Shown here piece by piece: positions 15,379 through 19,688 of a DNA stretch of 19,688 nucleotides. Source of the DNA: Verrucomicrobia subdivision 3 bacterium UBA7542 (GTDB lineage Bacteria; Verrucomicrobiota; Verrucomicrobiia; Limisphaerales; UBA11358); assembly GCA_002479245.1 (NCBI GenBank), contig DLMG01000252.1, positions 4,755-24,442 on the forward strand, read 5' to 3'. Within the stretch, counting starts at the first letter, position 1, and each line of letters begins with the position of its first letter. The position numbers were made by a program, and so were the translations under genes. The notes beneath the pieces were generated by a model, which made no database searches, was not told the DNA's origin, and was given only the letters and a program-made list of their open reading frames with translations.

Positions 15379-16515
15379 TCATTTCAGGTATCCCTCCAGA
15401 CGCTTGACGAGCAGTTGGTCGCAGCGGTCGCGGGAAATGATCCCGATGCTCTGGTAATCGGGCTGATGCGAGTTCTGCAAATCCACAATCACCCATTCGC
15501 CCTTGCGGTCGCACACGACGAAATGCACGAAGCCCTGCTCCGCGTTTTGTGGATTGAAAACGTAGTCGGCGTAAAGCGCGTAGTCGGCCGCCGGCGGATG
15601 GGCGCGGACATAATCCCGGAACTCGCGCGCCAGATCCCACAGCGTCTTCAACTCGTTCGGGTCGGCCTGCGATGCTTTGAGGAGAACTGTCGCGTCGGCC
15701 GGGACGGCCTTGCACAAGCCTGCTTCGTTGAGCAGCCGCACGATGTTGGTCGCGCTGGGAAGGCTGGTCTGGTTCCCGCCAATCCGCGCGGGATAAATCA
15801 GCAGCGTCGCGCCGGGCAGCGCCTGTTTCATCGTCTGCTGGCGTTCGGGCAGCGCGGCTCTTTCATTTTCGGGCGGCAGACCACTGCGCTGATCCAAGAG
15901 GGCCGCCAGCTTGCCCGGTTTGGCCGCCTTGGCCGTTTCGTCGTTGAGTCCGAGTTGCGGCCCTAACCGTTCGACGAGCAGAACGGAGAAGGTCATCGGA
16001 TCCCGATCTTCGATTTTTTTTAACGCTTCGTCCTGCATCGTCAGAAAATCGGTCCAGACGACCGCGCCGGTTTGATCTACGACGACCGCGCGCAGTTCAT
16101 TCAATCCCGTTTTATGATCGCCGTTGTATTCGGCGTAAAGCGCGTAACCGGTGGTAATCGGATTGGTCTTCACAAATGCACCAACATTCGTGGCGAGACT
16201 TTCCCAATTCGTTGCCGCCGGGGTGAACGCCGTTTTCCCAAGCTCAATGTTTCTCAATCCCTGCTGTTCGAGCAGCACGCCGACCACTTCGGTCACGCGA
16301 TCCCACGGCTTGCCCGCCAGGCGCACGGGGAGGATGGTCAGCGCGCCGTCCGGCCCCTTGGACTTCATCAATTCCAGCCGCTGCTGCTCCGGCGCGATGC
16401 CGGCTTGCGATTCAGCGGCGATGGCGGAACGGCCAAGGCACACCGCGAGCAGGGCCATTGCCACCGGCAAGGCCAGCGCGCGGAACGAACTGTTTGTTTT
16501 GATTGGATTTTTCAC
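15379..16515 (-). CDS. Secreted protein with internally duplicated unknown domain
   Basis: The start is GTG at 16515, overlapping the DUF2157 stop as GTGA, with AGGAG 7 nt upstream; this fits better than the longer frame starting at 16794, whose N-terminal part overlaps DUF2157. The 378-residue product has a signal peptide (residues 1-34, cleavage near AIAAES). No known family is recognised, but it contains two copies of one domain: about 58-190 and about 236-378. Both copies have a strand with LPVR or YPAR, a helix rich in leucine, a YALYAEY or YALYADY strand (124-130, 312-318), a VVVD..G or VVCD..G hairpin, and end in LLVERL or LLVKRL. A charged linker joins them. It is probably periplasmic or exported. 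The reading frame is secure; the function is unknown. Confidence 0.85.
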   Translation of the reverse strand: MKNPIKTNSSFRALALPVAMALLAVCLGRSAIAAESQAGIAPEQQRLELMKSKGPDGALTILPVRLAGKPWDRVTEVVGVLLEQQGLRNIELGKTAFTPAATNWESLATNVGAFVKTNPITTGYALYAEYNGDHKTGLNELRAVVVDQTGAVVWTDFLTMQDEALKKIEDRDPMTFSVLLVERLGPQLGLNDETAKAAKPGKLAALLDQRSGLPPENERAALPERQQTMKQALPGATLLIYPARIGGNQTSLPSATNIVRLLNEAGLCKAVPADATVLLKASQADPNELKTLWDLAREFRDYVRAHPPAADYALYADYVFNPQNAEQGFVHFVVCDRKGEWVIVDLQNSHQPDYQSIGIISRDRCDQLLVKRLEGYLK

Positions 16516-17756
16516 ACTTTTTCTCCTGTGGTTTGCGATTTGATTTGTTTCATCAAGGTGCGGCGTTTCTTTTCGAGATAAACGCCGAATACAATCAGGA
16601 AAATGCCTGAAATCAAAAACATCACACCCGTCCGCGCCATGGAGCCGAACAGGTCGAAGTAAGCCGCGACGATGTCTAGTGCGATGAACACGACCCCGAG
16701 GTTCACGAGAAACGGAGAACGTTCCTGGAGGCCGACCTGGATTTGCAGCAGGCAAAAGACAAAGAGCGCCAGCGAACCAACCAGGTAGCTCCACGATTCA
16801 CCCCCAAAATAGTGGCATGATTCGCCGGTGTGATCCAACTGCCAGCAGCCGAACCAGACCGTGGCCATGAAAACCGTCATGCCCAACAGCGCACCGAACC
16901 AGGTCCAGCGCCATTGACTGGTAAGCGCACGCAAATTTCTGATTCCGGCTGCGAGCGGCAAAAGCGCGAATAGGCCGAGCGCGGGGAAGGCCCATTGGCG
17001 GATATCGGGATTCCCCCAGCCAAAGAAATCCTTCCACGTTAGCGGATAGACGAAAATCAGAAATGCGAACAAGCCAAGTTTTTCCGTCACGCCGGCAAAT
17101 ACAGAAAACGGCGTGCGCCGCAAACAATAACCCGCGCCGAGATAAACCAGTCCCAACAGCGCGTAAAGCAACACCTGCCGGTCCGACTCGCAATAAATCA
17201 GACCGCCGCGCTCGTTGACCTCGAAACCGAACCAAATCCCGAACGCAATCAAAAGCAGGACGTGCTGCGCCTTGGAACGCAACAGCCACGGCAGCGCGGC
17301 GATGCCAATCCACCAGAGCAGGAACGCGTTCGGCGGGCGCGAGACAATGTTGTAAATCTGGCCGATGAGCGCGATGTTGGCGAGAAACAGGCACGAGCCG
17401 ATCAGGTGCAACGCCTCGCCGGTCTTCCGGTATTTGCCCTGCACTTCGCGCCCGTCCTCCGTAGCAGGGCTACTGCGGAGGGTGGACAGCCACCAGCCAC
17501 CCGCGTGGAAGCCGAGCATGAGCACGAGACCGGCGGCAATTTTCACGCCGCGCGGGATGTCGTTCCAGTGCGCAGCAATCAGCAACGTGATTCCCGCCGC
17601 GATGAGCACGGCGCCGATGATGGAGACGATGGCGAGGAAATTGCCGCCGCCGTCCTCCTTGAGCTGGAAGTGTTCGACGATTTTTTGCCGCTGCTCCTCC
17701 GTGATGAGGCCGGCGTCGTGAATTTTTTCGATGTCGGTGGTTTTCATATTTCCCAT
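16512..17756 (-). CDS. DUF2157 integral membrane protein
   Basis: This 414-residue protein has an N-terminal soluble helical segment (about 5-33, GLITEEQRQKIVEHF) and then about ten or more hydrophobic helices, including VSIIGAVLIAAGITLLIAAH at 44-63, the characteristic DUF2157 opening. The biochemical function of DUF2157 is unknown; the family usually sits with DUF4401 and GDYXXLXY genes. Start ATG 17756 has AGGCGG 8 nt upstream; the in-frame ATG at 17747 is an alternative. The gene overlaps the next one by 4 nt (GTGA). Between GWWL and KTGEALH, residues 91-110 look about ten residues longer than I would expect for the family and coincide with a palindrome at 17456-17481. Confidence 0.88.
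   Translation of the reverse strand: MGNMKTTDIEKIHDAGLITEEQRQKIVEHFQLKEDGGGNFLAIVSIIGAVLIAAGITLLIAAHWNDIPRGVKIAAGLVLMLGFHAGGWWLSTLRSSPATEDGREVQGKYRKTGEALHLIGSCLFLANIALIGQIYNIVSRPPNAFLLWWIGIAALPWLLRSKAQHVLLLIAFGIWFGFEVNERGGLIYCESDRQVLLYALLGLVYLGAGYCLRRTPFSVFAGVTEKLGLFAFLIFVYPLTWKDFFGWGNPDIRQWAFPALGLFALLPLAAGIRNLRALTSQWRWTWFGALLGMTVFMATVWFGCWQLDHTGESCHYFGGESWSYLVGSLALFVFCLLQIQVGLQERSPFLVNLGVVFIALDIVAAYFDLFGSMARTGVMFLISGIFLIVFGVYLEKKRRTLMKQIKSQTTGEKV
17456..17481. repeat. 26-bp imperfect palindrome in the DUF2157 gene
   Basis: CCTCCG (17456-17461) pairs with CGGAGG (17476-17481) and pairing continues inward: 11 of 13 positions match if one G-U pair is allowed. It encodes TLRSSPATED (residues 92-101), a hydrophilic stretch between two membrane segments. 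It may be a short palindromic element inserted in frame. Confidence 0.5.
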
Positions 17757-17795
17757 GCATTGTTCCGCCTGATTTCCCAGCCTGATTGATAATGA

Positions 17796-18800
17796 CTACG
17801 GGCTGATGCCGGTCGAGATGAGGCACCGCTTTTCCACCAATGCGCTGTTGGGAAGATAGCGGATTTTGATGGTAACTTCGCCGTCCTCGGGCAGAATGAA
17901 CCCATAACCCACCCGTCTGGAAAAATCATCTTTTGCCTCGTCCGGCTCCGTGCCAGTTTTGTAAAAGCCGTTGAAACTGGCAGCGTTTCCCCCGGCGTCC
18001 AAATCTTTGGCGAGCAGGATTGGCTGATCGGATGCTTCGCTGAAGAAAGCCACGGAGGTAATGGTCGTGCCTTTGTTCGCAAGGAAACTGGCCACCCAAT
18101 GGTCAGGCTCCGGGCGGGCGGCGGGCTGGTTGGTCAGAGAATGAGAACTCGAATGGAAAGGCTTAAATTTGATTTTCACGGGTCCGACGGTTGTCACCTG
18201 GCCGGCCTTAATGGCAACATCAGATTTCAACTCACTTTTCTCCCCGCTCGTCGGCGCAAAGGTGAGCATCACTTCAGCGGTCACGCGAGTGGCGGCGCGG
18301 GCGGGCAACCGCGCGCTTCTAAGCCTTACGCCAAAGCTGCCGGGTTCCTTTGCGGTCAAAGTCTCCAAAGGCCGGTTGCCCGAAAAAAAGTCGTCTCCGA
18401 GTTTGGCGGCGGCATTCGTGAATAAATCCGTGCCGGCATCATCCTTGAAGGAGATGAGCTGGCACCTGTCCCCCAGCAACCTCAGGGATGGTGAAGCTGC
18501 GGGCGTGATTTTAGCCAGCACCACGGTCCCGGCCTGTTCTTTCCAAAAGCCAAAGTCATCGAACGGGTTTATCGCATTGCCGAAAGCGTCCCGGCCCAGC
18601 TTGGAGACCGTCAGGCTCAACACCTCCACACGCATATCCGTGTCCGTTGTGTTCACAATTGCCGTTTGGTTCGTCGTTGGGGATTTGGAGTCAGATGTTC
18701 CGGCAAGCACTGGCAACACCACGACTGCGCCTAAAAGCAATGCCGCCAAGCCAGCAGGCTGCCAGCTCCAGAATTTTTTATGGTTGGTTTTCATGTTCAT
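17796..18800 (-). CDS. Secreted protein of unknown function
   Basis: This 334-residue protein begins with a clear signal peptide (basic MNMKTNHKK, hydrophobic core about 17-32, cleavage after VLA-G near residue 34). GGAG lies 5 nt before the ATG at 18800. The mature protein is rich in beta-type segments and polar residues, with no recognised domain and no catalytic motif. A stretch INPFDDFGFWKEQAGTVVLA (about 77-96) is the most distinctive. A beta-rich exported protein, perhaps binding a partner or ligand, is plausible but unproven. It lies 57 nt after the radical SAM gene and 39 nt before the DUF2157 gene, all on the same strand, so it is placed in the same operon. Confidence 0.78.
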   Translation of the reverse strand: MNMKTNHKKFWSWQPAGLAALLLGAVVVLPVLAGTSDSKSPTTNQTAIVNTTDTDMRVEVLSLTVSKLGRDAFGNAINPFDDFGFWKEQAGTVVLAKITPAASPSLRLLGDRCQLISFKDDAGTDLFTNAAAKLGDDFFSGNRPLETLTAKEPGSFGVRLRSARLPARAATRVTAEVMLTFAPTSGEKSELKSDVAIKAGQVTTVGPVKIKFKPFHSSSHSLTNQPAARPEPDHWVASFLANKGTTITSVAFFSEASDQPILLAKDLDAGGNAASFNGFYKTGTEPDEAKDDFSRRVGYGFILPEDGEVTIKIRYLPNSALVEKRCLISTGISP

Positions 18801-18857
18801 ATTTTCTCCGGGTTGTTGTTGTTGTGAACCAAATGGCCGCGCCGTGCGGTTAAATTA

Positions 18858-19688
18858 TCACGCCGCCAGCGTGTGCTCCCGCCGCGCCGCGCGCCGGCCA
18901 AAATGCGGCGACGTTTTCAACCTGCGTTTGAAATTTGACCGCCGCTCCTGCGTTTCCCCGGCGGAATAAAGTTGTTTCGCCAGGCCAAGGAAGCCGCTTT
19001 GCAGTTCGGCGACACTCATGTTTTTCGGCTGAAAGTTGATGTCGAACAACGTGCAAAGTTCCCACGCGCGGTCGCGGAGGATGCGGCCTTCGCGCTTGAG
19101 CCGCGCGTAAAGCGGCGTGCCGGGAAACGCGGTCATGAACGTCACCTGCACTTCGTAGAGCGCGGAGTCGCGCACGAAATCCAGTACGTCGTCGAACACG
19201 TCGCGCGTGTCGCCGTCGAGGCCGAGGATGAAACAGCCGTTGACGGTGATGCCGTAGGATTGAATCTTCGCGATAACGGCCTTGTAAGAATCCTGCTGCC
19301 GCAATTTCCAGTTGGATTTCAACTCCACGCCGTCGAGGCTGGCGCGTCGCGGACTTTCGAGACCGATGAGGACCTGCTGACAGCCGGAATCACGCATGAG
19401 GCCGAGCAGTTCATCGTCCCCGGCCACGCTCAAGTCGGCCTCGGTGAACCAGCGGAGTTTTTCCTTCGCCAGCTCGCGCAGAAGTTTTTTGTAGTGCTCG
19501 CGATGGACGAAGCTGTTGTCGTCGGCGAACTCAATGAACGGGCGCGGCCAGATTTTTTTGATCTCACGGATCTCGGCGATGACCTTCTCCACCGGCTTCA
19601 CCTTGTAGCGCGACGTGAGCAGGATCGAACTGGCGCAGAACTCACACCGATGCGGACAGCCGCGGCTGGTCTGGACGGTGAGGCGGTT
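18858..19688 (-). CDS. Radical SAM protein, 5' end outside the window
   Basis: 276 residues are visible up to the right edge and the N-terminus is missing. Extending past the GTG at 19601 uncovers CPHRCEFC (19635-19658), the CxxxCxxC ligand motif for the radical SAM 4Fe-4S cluster, so that GTG is not the true start. Downstream are the strand FIEFADDNSF, the segment VLIGLESPRR, NGCFILGLDGDT and the TAFPGTPLY motif, typical of COG1032-type enzymes that often carry an N-terminal B12-binding domain (which would lie outside the window). The C-terminal tail is basic (RRSNFKRRLKT...). The substrate is unknown. A sulfur- or carbon-centred radical modification of an envelope component is possible from the neighbouring secreted proteins, but this is a guess. 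It is likely the first visible gene of the operon. Confidence 0.85.
   Translation of the reverse strand, partial: NRLTVQTSRGCPHRCEFCASSILLTSRYKVKPVEKVIAEIREIKKIWPRPFIEFADDNSFVHREHYKKLLRELAKEKLRWFTEADLSVAGDDELLGLMRDSGCQQVLIGLESPRRASLDGVELKSNWKLRQQDSYKAVIAKIQSYGITVNGCFILGLDGDTRDVFDDVLDFVRDSALYEVQVTFMTAFPGTPLYARLKREGRILRDRAWELCTLFDINFQPKNMSVAELQSGFLGLAKQLYSAGETQERRSNFKRRLKTSPHFGRRAARREHTLAA

Noticed and set aside
16516..16794. N-terminal extension of the duplicated-domain gene
   Set aside because: It overlaps the DUF2157 gene and encodes an Arg-rich sequence; the GTG at 16515 has an ideal ribosome binding site and directly precedes a signal peptide.
1..19688. tRNA, rRNA, CRISPR array, transposase or integrase
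   Set aside because: No cloverleaf-like clusters, no regularly spaced identical repeats with spacers, and no recombinase motifs were seen on reading both strands.

Overview
The window is a GC-rich (roughly 60%) bacterial chromosome segment. The best guess is Verrucomicrobiota, probably a Limisphaerales/Pedosphaera-like lineage. This rests on the gene repertoire (fused MFS/spermidine-synthase-like protein, DUF6580 membrane protein, many secreted proteins without known domains) and on REP-like palindromes lying between and inside genes. It is an inference; there is no rRNA or other marker gene. No tRNA, rRNA, CRISPR array or transposase was seen.

Layout. (1) 1-1677, minus strand: a large putative lipoprotein of unknown function, and possibly the first codons of another gene running off the left edge. 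(2) 1678-2026: a 349-nt divergent gap with a strong palindrome. (3) 2027-6029, plus strand: the spermidine-synthase-like membrane protein, a DUF6580 membrane protein and a YfcE-type metallophosphoesterase. (4) 6033-11618, minus strand: a compact lipid operon made of a trifunctional Aas-like protein (LplT-type flippase + PlsC acyltransferase + acyl-ACP synthetase), a second PlsC-type acyltransferase and a PAP2_C/sphingomyelin-synthase-like phosphatase. Its junctions are 10 nt and a 4-nt ATGA overlap. (5) 11619-11852: a divergent control region. (6) 11853-13733, plus strand: an unusual REC-HPt-REC protein with a long low-complexity tail. (7) 13955-19688, minus strand: a probable six-gene operon of radical SAM protein (truncated by the window edge), secreted protein, DUF2157 membrane protein, secreted protein with an internally duplicated domain, six-TPR secreted protein and GDYXXLXY protein.

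How they work together. The lipid operon reads as a lysophospholipid uptake, fatty-acid activation and re-acylation module with an added lipid-headgroup phosphatase or transferase. The right-hand operon contains the DUF2157 and GDYXXLXY partners that usually travel together with DUF4401. Here DUF4401 is absent and two secreted proteins sit between the partners, one of them a novel two-copy repeat protein. Together this looks like an envelope-associated system of unknown function and is the most likely undescribed system in the window.

The most striking sequence-level signal is a 72-nt imperfect palindrome inside the acyl-ACP synthetase region, translated in frame as about 41 extra residues. 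A second, shorter palindrome in the DUF2157 gene also coincides with apparent extra residues. Both suggest palindromic elements that insert into coding genes, analogous to Rickettsia palindromic elements.
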